Made by a program: the position numbers and the translations under genes. Below are positions 50,201 to 62,200 of a stretch of 64,000 nt of DNA, one piece after another. The notes beneath the pieces were generated by a model. The model had not been told where the DNA came from. It did no database searches and saw nothing but the letters and a program-made list of their open reading frames with translations. Positions within the stretch are counted from its first letter, which is position 1; each line of letters starts with the position of its first letter. The DNA is from Limnomonas spitsbergensis (taxonomy: Eukaryota > Chlorophyta > Chlorophyceae > Chlamydomonadales): the NCBI GenBank assembly GCA_037349105.1, contig JAYJMM010000100.1, positions 2,505,001-2,569,000 on the forward strand, written 5' to 3'.

Positions 50201-53200
50201 TTCCCCCCACCCCTCCCTAAATGCCCCCTTCCCCCCACCCCTCCCTAAATGCCCCCTTCCCCCCACCCCTTCCTAAATGCCCCCTTCCCCCACCCCTTCC
50301 TAAATGCCCCCTTCCCCCCACCCCTTCCTAAATGCCCCCTTCCCCCACCCCTTCCTAAATGCCCCCTTCCCCCCACCCCTTCCTAAATGCCCCCTTCCCC
50401 CCACCCCTCCCTAAATGCCCCCGTCCCCCCACCCCTCCCTAAATGCCCCTTTCCCCCCACCCCTTCCTAAATGCCCCTTTCCCCCCACCCCTTCCTAAAT
50501 GCCCCTTTCCCCCCACCCCTTCCTAAATGCCCCCTTCCCCCCACCCCTCCCTAAATGCCCCCTTCCCCCACCCCTTCCTAAATGCCCCTTCCCCCCACCC
50601 CTCCCTAAATGCCCCTTTCCCCCCACCCCTCCCTAAATGCCCCTTTCCCCCCACCCCTCCCTAAATGCCCCTTTCCCCCCACCCCTCCCTAAATGCCCCT
50701 TTCCCCCCACCCCTCCCTAAATGCCCCTTCCCCCCCACCCCTCCCTAAATGCCCCTTTCCCCCACCCCTCCCTAAATGCCCCTTTCCCCCACCCCTCCCT
50801 AAATGCCCCTTTTCCCCCCACCCCTCCCTAAATGCCCCTTCCCCCCCACCCCTCCCTACATGCCCCCTTCCCCCCACCCCTCCCTAAATGCCCCTTTCCC
50901 CCCACCCCTCCCTAAATGCCCCTTTCCCCCCACCCCTCCCTAAATGCCCCCTTCCCCCCACCCCTCCCTAAATGCCCCTTTCCCCCCACCCCTCCCTAAA
51001 TGCCCCCTTCCCCCCACCCCTCCCTAAATGCCCCTTCCCCCCACCCCTCCCTAAATGCCCCTTTCCCCCCACCCCTCCCTAAATGCCCCTTTCCCCCCAC
51101 CCCTCCCTAAATGCCCCCTTCCCCCCACCCCTTCCTAAATGCCCCCTTCCCCCCACCCCTCCCTAAATGCCCCCTTCCCCCACCCCTTCCTAAATGCCCC
51201 TTCCCCCCACCCCTCCCTAAATGCCCCTTTCCCCCCACCCCTCCCTAAATGCCCCTTTCCCCCCACCCCTTCCTAAATGCCCCTTTCCCCCCACCCCTCC
51301 CTAAATGCCCCTTTCCCCCCACCCCTTCCTAAATGCCCCTTTCCCCCCACCCCTTCCTAAATGCCCCCTTCCCCCCACCCCTCCCTAAATGCCCCCTTCC
51401 CCCACCCCTTCCTAAATGCCCCGTCCCCCCACCCCTCCCTAAATGCCCCTTTCCCCCCACCCCTTCCTAAATGCCCCTTTCCCCCACCCCTCCCTAAATG
51501 CCCCTTTCCCCCACCCCTCCCTAAATGCCCCCTTCCCCCCACCCCTCCCTAAATGCCCCTTTCCCCCCACCCCTCCCTAAATGCCCCTTTCCCCCCACCC
51601 CTTCCTAAATGCCCCTTTCCCCCACCCCTCCCTAAATGCCCCTTTCCCCCACCCCTCCCTAAATGCCCCCTTCCCCCCACCCCTCCCTAAATGCCCCCTT
51701 CCCCCACCCCTTCCTAAATGCCCCGTCCCCCCACCCCTCCCTAAATGCCCCTTTCCCCCCACCCCTTCCTAAATGCCCCTTTCCCCCCACCCCTCCCTAA
51801 ATGCCCCTTTCCCCCACCCCTTCCTAAATGCCCCTTTTCCCCCCACCCCTCCCTAAATGCCCCCGTCCCCCCACCCCTCCCTAAATGCCCCCTTCCCCCC
51901 ACCCCTTCCTAAATGCCCCTTCCCCCCCACCCCTCCCTAAATGCCCCCCTTCCCCCCACCCCTCCCTAAATGCCCCTTTCCCCCCACCCCTCCCTAAATG
52001 CCCCCTTCCCCCCACCCCTCCCTAAATGCCCCTTTCCCCCCACCCCTCCCTAAATGCCCCTTTCCCCCCACCCCTTCCTAAATGCCCCCTTCCCCCCACC
52101 CCTTCCTAAATGCCCCGTCCCCCCACCCCTCCCTAAATGCCCCTTTCCCCCCACCCCTCCCTAAATGCCCCTTCCCCCCACCCCTTCCTAAATGCCCCCT
52201 TCCCCCCACCCCTCCCTAAATGCCCCTTCCCCCCACCCCTCCCTAAATGCCCCCTTCCCCCCACCCCTTCCTAAATGCCCCTTCCCCCCCACCCCTCCCT
52301 AAATGCCCCCCTTCCCCCCACCCCTCCCTAAATGCCCCTTTCCCGCCACCCCTCCCTAAATGCCCCCTTCCCCCACCCCTTCCTAAATGCCCCTTTCCCC
52401 CACCCCTTCCTAAATGCCCCTTTCCCGCCACCCCTCCCTAAATGCCCCTTTCCCCCCACCCCTCCCTAAATGCCCCTTTCCCCCACCCCTCCCTAAATGC
52501 CCCTTTCCCCCCACCCCTCCCTAAATGCCCCCTTCCCCCCACCCCTGCTTTCCTAAATGCCCCTTTCCCCCCACCCCTCCCTAAATGCCCCTTTCCACCC
52601 ACCCCTCCCTAAATGCCCCTTTCCCCCCACCCCTCCCTAAATGCCCCCTTCCCCCCACCCCTTCCTTCCTAAATGCCCCTTTCCCCCACCCCTCCCTAAA
52701 TGCCCCCTTCCCCCCACCCCTTCCTAAATGCCCCTTTCCCCCACCCCTCCCTAAATGCCCCTTTCCCCCCACCCCTCCCTAAATGCCCCCTTCCCCCCAC
52801 CCCTTCCTTCCTAAATGCCCCTTCCCCCCCACCCCTCCCTAAATGCCCCTTTCCCCCCCACCCCTCCCTAAATGCCCCTTTCCCCCCACCCCTCCCTAAA
52901 TGCCCCTTCCCCCCACCCCTCCCTAAATGCCCCTTCCCCCCACCCCTCCCTAAATGCCCCTTTCCCCCCCACCCCTCCCTAAATGCCCCTTTCCCCCACC
53001 CCTCCCTAAATGCCCCCTCCCCCCCACCCCTCCCTACATGCCCCTTTCCCCCCACCCCTCCCTAAATGCCCCTTCCCCCCACCCCTTCCTAAATGCCCCC
53101 TTCCCCCACCCCTCCCTAAATGCCCCCTTCCCCCCACCCCTCCCTAAATGCCCCTTCCCCCCACCCCTTCCTAAATGCCCCTTTCCCCCACCCCTCCCTA

Positions 53201-56200
53201 AATGCCCCTTTCCCCCACCCCTCCCTAAATGCCCCTTTTCCCCCCACCCCTCCCTAAATGCCCCTTCCCCCCCACCCCTCCCTACATGCCCCCTTCCCCC
53301 CACCCCTCCCTACATGCCCCCTTCCCCCCACCCCTCCCTAAATGCCCCTTTCCCCCCACCCCTCCCTAAATGCCCCTTTCCCCCCACCCCTCCCTAAATG
53401 CCCCTTTCCCCCCACCCCTCCCTAAATGCCCCTTCCCCCCACCCCTCCCTAAATGCCCCTTTCCCCCCACCCCTCCCTAAATGCCCCCTTCCCCCCACCC
53501 CTTCCTAAATGCCCCTTTCCCCCCACCCCTCCCTAAATGCCCCTTCCCCCCACCCCTTCCTAAATGCCCCTTTTCCCCCACCCCTCCCTAAATGCCCCTT
53601 CCCCCCACCCCTCCCTAAATGCCCCCTTCCCCCCACCCCTTCCTAAATGCCCCTTCCCCCCCACCCCTCCCTAAATGCCCCCCTTCCCCCCACCCCTCCC
53701 TAAATGCCCCTTTCCCCCCACCCCTCCCTAAATGCCCCTTCCCCCCACCCCTCCCTAAATGCCCCCTTCCCCCCACCCCTCCCTAAATGCCCCTTTCCCC
53801 CCACCCCTTCCTAAATGCCCCTTCCCCCCACCCCTCCCTAAATGCCCCCTTCCCCCCACCCCTCCCTAAATGCCCCCCTTCCCCCCACCCCTCCCTAAAT
53901 GCCCCTTTCCCGCCACCCCTCCCTAAATGCCCCCTTCCCCCACCCCTTCCTAAATGCCCCTTTCCCCCACCCCTTCCTAAATGCCCCTTTCCCGCCACCC
54001 CTCCCTAAATGCCCCTTTCCCCCCACCCCTCCCTAAATGCCCCTTTCCCCCACCCCTCCCTAAATGCCCCTTTCCCCCCACCCCTCCCTAAATGCCCCCT
54101 TCCCCCCACCCCTGCTTTCCTAAATGCCCCTTTCCCCCCACCCCTCCCTAAATGCCCCTTTCCACCCACCCCTCCCTAAATGCCCCTTTCCCCCCACCCC
54201 TCCCTAAATGCCCCCTTCCCCCCACCCCTTCCTTCCTAAATGCCCCTTTCCCCCACCCCTCCCTAAATGCCCCCTTCCCCCCACCCCTTCCTAAATGCCC
54301 CTTTCCCCCACCCCTCCCTAAATGCCCCTTTCCCCCCACCCCTCCCTAAATGCCCCCTTCCCCCCACCCCTTCCTTCCTAAATGCCCCTTTCCCCCACCC
54401 CTCCCTAAATGCCCCCTTCCCCCCACCCCTTCCTAAATGCCCCTTCCCCCCCACCCCTCCCTAAATGCCCCCTTCCCCCCACCCCTTCCTTCCTAAATAC
54501 CCCTTTCCCCCCACCCCTCCCTAAATGCCCCCTTTCCCGCATGGTAACCCTGCATTCCTTCGTCCACCGCGCTAGTGACCGCGTACATCATCACCCTTTT
54601 ATAAACGCCGGATTTAGGGTTTAACTGGACCCTGGATCTCCGCTGCACCGGTGTTTGCTGAACGCCATGTTCTAGTCTCAGTCTACGGTCAATAGTTGAG
54701 GGTTAAGAGCTGACGTTTTAGGGTTATAGAGTTTGGGGTCATACCTGGACCCATTACCCTAAAACCTGCCCTCAAGCGCAACATTGTCTGCTGACATCAC
54801 CCCCCCCTGCATGAGTCCAGGGTTTAGGATCCAGAGTTTAGGGTTTAGGGTTTAGGGTTGAGACAAACACCTTAAACCTTCTCCCCACCCCGCACCAGTG
54901 TCCGCGTACATCATCTCCCCCGCCTGCACCTCCTCCTCCTTGGCCCTCACAGCTCCCGCCACAGCGCCTGCCACGGCGCCGGCCACCGCACCCGCAATGT
55001 CACCCGCAACCGCCCCTGCAACCACCCCTGCAACGTCACCCGCAACAGATCCTGCAACAGCCCCCGCAACAGCGCCTTCCGCGGCGCCCGCAACAGCTGC
55101 CCGTGGCGTGCACTCCACACGCAGTGTATAGCCGAGGTCGTCCTCGCTGGGGGTGTAAGCGGGGCCGATGCAATCAAGAAGCTGCCAGTCATCGCCGCCT
55201 GTGCATGGGGTTGCATGGGGCCACATGGGGTTGCATGGGGTTGCATGGTTTGGTATGCATGTGCATGGGGTCGCATGGGGCCGCATGAGTTTCAATGGGT
55301 TTGTATGGGGTTGCACGGGTTGGTATGCATGTGCATGGGGTGGCATGGGGTGGCACGAGGTGCCATGGGGTGCCTTGGGGTTCCTTGGGGTTGCATGGGG
55401 GACATGCATGTGCATGTGTTTGCATGAATAATTATGGGGTTGCATGGAACAGTAAGGGGTGGCAAGGGGTGCGGCATGGGATGTCATGGGTGTCCTTGGT
55501 TGTGTATGGTTTTGCATGATTTTGCATGACGAGGTGCGGCGGTGCTTACTTCTTAAACATGAAGCCCTCAACCTTACAGCTTGGCTTCCTATCATAAACC
55601 CAAAGCCTTCAACCCCACGGCAAACTTACATCCTCAAAAACTCCGGCATAGCTTTTTGTCCTTCAAGCAATCTGGCTTGTACCTTGGCCATCGAAACGCC
55701 CATGCCGCACCGAGGGTTTTCTTCGGGAAAATCTGTCCAGCCTTCGACTCTGACCTGGAAAAACTTTATTCAGGCATATTCCTTCGAAAACCCTAAACCC
55801 ATAATCATCCTCCCTGCTTGTAACGGCTTCCATTCCTTTCCTAAACCCCAAGCCCTGAAGAAATCTGCATGGCGGGCATTATTAATTTATTTGTAAACTC
55901 CTTACAACCACCTTTCAAACTCCTTCCCACCCACCTGGCTTGCGCTTCAGCCATTGAAACGCCGTGGCGCCGTTGTCTGCGAAGAGGACCTGCAGGGCAA
56001 TCAGGGGCATGCAGGGTTCACCACTTCTCCAACCCTAAACCTGTAACCCCAAGATGACCTGCAGGGCAATCAGGGGCATGCAGGGTTTACCACTTCTCCA
56101 ACCCTAAACCTGTAACCCCAAGATGACCTGCAGGGCAATCAGGGACATGCAGGGTTCACCTCTTCTCCAACCCTAAACCTGTAACCCCAAGATAACCTGC

Positions 56201-59200
56201 AGGGCAATCAGGGGCATGCAGGGTTTACCACTTCTCCAACCGACACCCGCAAGAATGAAAGCTGGTAGCGCTCCCACAGGCGCGTTACATCTCCGCTTCA
56301 TCTGAATACAAACAGGCAAGGTGGCGGCCCTGCGAGGGCGCCATGCCAGCACCCTCCGCAAGATCAAGACACAAGCCGACTATGATACACAAGGCGAGTT
56401 GCGTCCACCTGCCACGCTTTGAGGTGGGGGTGGAGTAGCTGCAAGGGATGCAACACCACCGCCCACATCTGAAGTGCCGTACGTCGTTCCAAGAAGGGAA
56501 GCTGGGCCCTGCTGGGGCGAAACGGACTGACGGTCATGGAAACAAGCAGCTCGGGGCCGTAGCCACATCCGCGCTGTTGCCATCAGCCCCCCCCCCCCTC
56601 CCTCCTTCAGCCCATCCCTCTCTTCCACTGCTCCTCACCTAAAGCAAGGCCATACCATTCTGATGGGTGAAGGTGAGGGAGCAGAGAGGGCCCCCCCCGC
56701 CACACACTTCAACACTTTCCTCACACTGCAACTGCTCCTCACCTGAGGCATGGCCATTCTTTTTTGACGGGTGTAGAATAGGTGGCAGACATGCCCTTGT
56801 CCCTCCCACCTGCAGCCCCCATAAGCACATTTCAACTCTTTCCGCACACCGCCACTGCCTGAAGCAAGGCCATACCATTCTGATGGGTGAAGGTGAGGGG
56901 GCAGAGAGGGCCCCCCCCCCACACACACATTAATCTGCAGATCCCTACCCACACTTCAATTATTTCCGCACACTGTCACTGCCTCTCACCTGCGGCATGG
57001 CCAGGATGGTATGACCCACTATGGCCCTCTTTACGAGCAGCACCTACACACGGCGGGGACCAGGGACAAACATGAGCGCAGCATGCATGAGTGGAGCATG
57101 GCCAGTATGGTATGACCCACAATGGCCAGGTTGAGCACAACGTCTGCACCACGTCATTAGGCGAAACATAATCTGAACTAAATGTCATCAGGCTTAATAT
57201 TTCAGGTTTAGGGTGAAGGGTTTCCCGGTTTTCCAGGGTTTTACATTACCTCTGAAGTATGTCATGACGCTTAATATTTCAGGTTACAAGACTGACTTAA
57301 AGGCCTCCACCGTTGCGATACCGCATCCATACATCGGGCGGGATGTCCACTATGGATAAACATCCTCATTAGGTCTTCGAGTATTGGTCTTAGGGTTAAG
57401 AGTCCACCTTCCCTACACACACGTGTCAAGGGTGGGTGCATACGGTAGTGGTCTAAGGGTTGAAGTCCAACTTCCCTGAACCATGTCAAGGGTGGGTGGG
57501 CTGCACATACGGTCAAACAAAGCCATAGGCCTTAGGCTATTGGCTGTAGGTTGAGACTTTACATTTCGAGGTCCACCTTTTTCGTACCGAGGTTGAGATT
57601 TCACACTTTCAGGTTCACCTTTCTCTTACCTTGTCCATCGTGAGCGGGATGTACACAACGAGGTTTTTATATTTTGGTTTCACTTTTTTGGTCGTAGATG
57701 TCAGGTCCCCCCACCCAATACCTTGCCAACCGCCGGACGGGTTGTACACCATGCCAAACAAATGCAATACATAGGGTTTCGTTTTCCCAAGTTGTAGGGT
57801 AAAGGGTGTAGGATTTCAGGTCCCCCCTCTCTATACCTTGCAAACCGTGGACGGGCTAGACACCATGTCGAACAAATGCATAAGGTTTGGGTTCCAAGTT
57901 TTAGGGTAAAAGGTTTCAGGTTTCAGGCACCCCCTCCCTATACCTTGCCAACAGTGGACAGGCTGTACGCCATGTCGAACAAAGCCACAAGGTTGAGGTT
58001 ATTAAGTTAATGTTTACAGGATTGGGTTGTAGGTTTCAGGTTTCAGGTCACATCTCCCTCTACCATGACAACAGTGGACGGGCTGTACACCATGTCGAAC
58101 AAAGCCACAAGGTTGAGGTTATTAAGTTAATGATTACAGGATTGGGTTGTAGGTTTCAGGTTTCAGGTCACATCTCCCTCTACCATGACAACAGTGGACG
58201 GGCTGTACACCATGTCGAACAAAGCCACAAGGTTGAGGTTATTAAGTTACTGTTTACAGGATTGGGTTGTAGGTTTCAGATTTCAGGTCACATCTCCCTC
58301 TACCATGACAACAGTGGACAGGCTGTACACCATGTCGAACAAAGCCACAAGGTTGAGGTTATTAAGTTACTGTTTACAGGATTGGGTTGTAGGTTTCAGG
58401 TTTCAGGTCACATCTCCCTCTACCATGACAACAGTGGACAGGCTGTACACCATGTCGAACAAAGCCACAAGGTTGAGGTTATTAAGTTACTGTTTACAGG
58501 ATTGGGTTGTAGGTTTCAGATTTCAGGTCACATCTCCCTCTACCATGACAACAGTGGACAGGCTGTACACCATGTCGAACAAAGCCACAAGGTTGAGGTT
58601 ATTAAGTTACTGTTTACAGGATTGGGTTGTAGGTTTCAGGTTTCAGGTCACATCTCCCTCTACCATGACAACAGTGGACAGGCTGTACACCATGCCGAAC
58701 AAAGCCACAAGGTTGAGGTTATTAAGTGAATGTTTACAGGATTGGGATGTAGGTTTCAGGTCACCATCTCCCTCTACCATGAAAGCTGTGGGCGGGCAAT
58801 ACACAGCGTTTAATACAGTCATAGGTTGTGGGATGTTGGTTTAAGGTTCATAGGATTTTGTTGTAGGTTTCAGGTTTCAGGTCACATCTCCCTATACCTT
58901 GTCTACCGTGGGCCGGTTGTACATGATGCCAATCAAAGTCCTAGGGTTTAGGGTTAAGGTTAATAGGATTTTGTTGTAGGTTTCAGGTCACATCTCCCGC
59001 TACCTTGTCTATGGTGGGCGGGTTGTATACGATGTCAAACAGCTGTGCGCCCACTTGCAGCATACGGCCTGCAGCCCAGGCCTCGGCGTTGAGCACCGAG
59101 GGGTCCACTGGCCTGGGGTTGGGGGTCCAGTATCAAGGATTCAGGGTCCAGGATTGAGGGACCGGGGTCCAGGGTTAAGGGACCGGGGTCCAGGATTGAG

Positions 59201-62200
59201 GGACCGGGGTCCAGGGTTAAGGGACCGGGGTCCAGGGTTAAGGGACCGGGGTCCAGGGTTAAGGGACCGGGGTCCAGGGGTAAGGGACCGGGGTCCAGGG
59301 TTAAGGGACCGGGGTCCAGGGATAAGGGACCGGGGTCCAGGGTTAAGGGACCGGGGTCCAGGGTTAAGGGACCGGGGTCCAGGGTTAAGGGATTGGGGTC
59401 CAGGGTTAAGAGACCGGGGTCCAGGGTTAAGGGATTCGGGTCCAGGGTTAAGGGATCAGGGTCCAGGGTTATGGGTTAAAGGGTTCAGGATTAAGGGATC
59501 GGGGTCCAGGGTTGAGGGACCGGGGTCCCGGGTTAAGGGACCGGGGTCCAGGGTTAAGGGATCGGGGTCCAGGGTTAAGGGATTGGGGTCCTGGGTTAAG
59601 GGATCAGGGTCCAGGGTTAAGGGACCGGGGTCCAGGGTTATGGGATTAGGGTCCAGGGTTAAGGAATCGGGGTCCAGGGTTAAGGGGCCGGGGCCAGGAT
59701 AAACGGACCGGGGTCCAGGTTTAAGGGAATCGTGGTCCAGGGTTGAGGGACCGGGGTCCAGGATTAAGGGACCGGGGTCCAGGGTTAAGGGGTCAGGGTC
59801 CAGGATTAAGGGATCGGGGTCCAGAATTATGGGATCGGGGTATAGGATAAAGGGATCGGGGTCTAGGATTAAGGGATTGGGGTCTAGGATGAAGGGATCG
59901 GGGTCCAGGGTTAAGGGATCGGGGTCCAGAATTAAGGGTTCGGGGTCTAGGATTAAGGGATCGGGGTAAGGATTAAGGGATCAGAGATCCAGGGTCAAGG
60001 GATCGGGGTCCAGAATTAAGGGATCGGGGTCTAGGAATAAGGGATCGGGGTCTAGGATTAAGGGATTAGGGTCCAGGGTTAAGGAATCGGGGTCCAGGGT
60101 TAAGGGGCCGGGGCCAGGATAAACGGACCGGGGTCCAGGTTTAAGGGAATCGTGGTCCAGGGTTGAGGGACCGGGGTCCAGGATTAAGGGACCGGGGTCC
60201 AGGGTTAAGGGATCAGGGTCCAGGATTAAGGGATCGGGGTCCAGAATTATGGGATCGGGGTATAGGATAAAGGGATCGGGGTCTAGGATTAAGGGATTGG
60301 GGTCTAGGATGAAGGGATCGGGGTCCAGGGTTAAGGGATCGGGGTCCAGAATTAAGGGTTCGGGGTCTAGGATTAAGGGATCGGGGTAAGGATTAAGGGA
60401 TCAGAGATCCAGGGTCAAGGGATCGGGGTCCAGAATTAAGGGATCGGGGTCTAGGAATAAGGGATCGGGGTCTAGGATTAAGGGATTGGGGTCCAGGGTT
60501 AAGGTATCGGTGTCCAGGTTAGGGGATCTGGGTCCAGAGGTAAGGGATCGATATTCAGGGTTAAGGGTTATCGGTAAGGGACCAGGTTTAAGGATTCAGG
60601 GTACAGGCTTCATGAATCTGGGGTCCGCAACCGCCTCCACACCAGCTTCTCCCGGTATCTAAATCCTCAACCCTTGGTCCTATACCCTTCATCACAAGCA
60701 CTGAACCCTAAAGGACTCTCTTCAACTATCTCCTGGCCGGGAGCTCTGGTAAACCCTAAACCCTCAACCCTGAAATAACCCTCTCCAACCGTCAACCTCA
60801 CCGCTTCATCTCGACGTCCTCGAACAGCATCACTGGGAGCTCCAGTAGCCCATCGTCATCCGCAGTAGAGGAGCCGGTAGCATCCGAGGACTGTCCGGGA
60901 GGTCCAACCTTCCTGCTACGCTTGTCACGCTCTGCAACAAGGGATTGGCGGTGAAGGGTTTAGGGTGTAGGGTGTAGGCACATTGTTGGGGCAGTAAGCC
61001 CGTAGGCAGGGCTAGCGGTGTAGGGTTTAGGGTTCAGGGTTTGGGGTTAAGGGTGTAGGGTGTAGGGTGTAGGGTTTAGGATCATTGTTGGTGCAGTAGG
61101 ACAGGTAGCAGGTGCACCCTTCCTGCTATGCTTGTAAAGCTCTGCAACACGGAATTAGCTTAGGGTGTAGGGCCAAGGGTTCAAAAGCCCGATGTTGTAA
61201 CAATGGGCTGACCGGGAGGTCACTGTCTTAAGTCCCGGTGTTAAGGGTCGAGGGTCCGGGGTTTAGGGTTCAGGGTTCAGGGTTTAGGGTCTGCAGTGTA
61301 GGGCTGGCCCAGCTTTTACTGGAGAGAGGTTCAAGTTCAATTAGGGTATAGGACGTACCTTATAGTTGAAGTGTAACATTTAGGGTCGAACCCACCGCTC
61401 GCTCAAGCAGTTTCTTATTTTTAGATTTAGGATGACCCCGCACTCACTTGACACTGGCGGGACCGCCTTAGCCCTGAGCCACCCCAACACCTTACCCACA
61501 CTTGTGTTGTCATTTTGTATTCATGTTGCACCCCAACTCTAACTTTGGAACGGCGGGTGCGCCTTAGCCCTAATCCGCCCTAAAACTTAACACAGAATTT
61601 CGAAATCAGGGTTTCATAATTTATGATTCACCCCAGCTCTCACTTGGGAATGGCGGTACCACCTTGGCCTTGACCTGCCCTAGAACCTTACCCAGAATTT
61701 TGTTTTTTTACTTTATGATGCACCCCAGCTCTCATTTGGGAATGGCGGTACCACCTTTATCTTGACCTGCCCTAGTACCTTACCCAGAATTTTGTTTTTT
61801 ACTTTATGATGCACCCCAGCTCTCACTTGGGAATGGCGGTACCACCTTGGCCTTGACCTGCCCTAGTACCTTACCCAGAATTTTGTTTTTTTACTTTATG
61901 ATGCACCCCAGCTCTCACTTGGGAATGGCGGTACCACCTTGGCCTTGACCTGCCCTAGTACCTTACCCATAATTTTGTTTTTTACTTTATGATGCACCCC
62001 AGCTCTCACTTGGGAATGGCGGTACCGCCTTGGCCTTGACCTGCCCTAGTACCTTACCCAGAATTTTGTTTTTTTACTTTATGATGCACCCCAGCTCTCA
62101 CTTGAGAATGGCGGTATGGCCTTGGCCCTGAACTGCCCTAGCATCTCACCCAGGGTTTCGGATTTCAGAAGGGCCCTTTTTAATGAACCCCTACACTCAC

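Noticed and set aside
55683..55754. Extra PDE12 exon between exons 6 and 7
   Set aside because: It has usable splice sites, but exon 6 joins exon 7 in phase and in the expected order, and the segment aligns as a decayed copy of exon 6.
58010..58844. Two overlapping plus-strand open frames of about 220-240 codons
   Set aside because: They follow the 120-bp array (a multiple of three) antisense to PDE12 intron 4.
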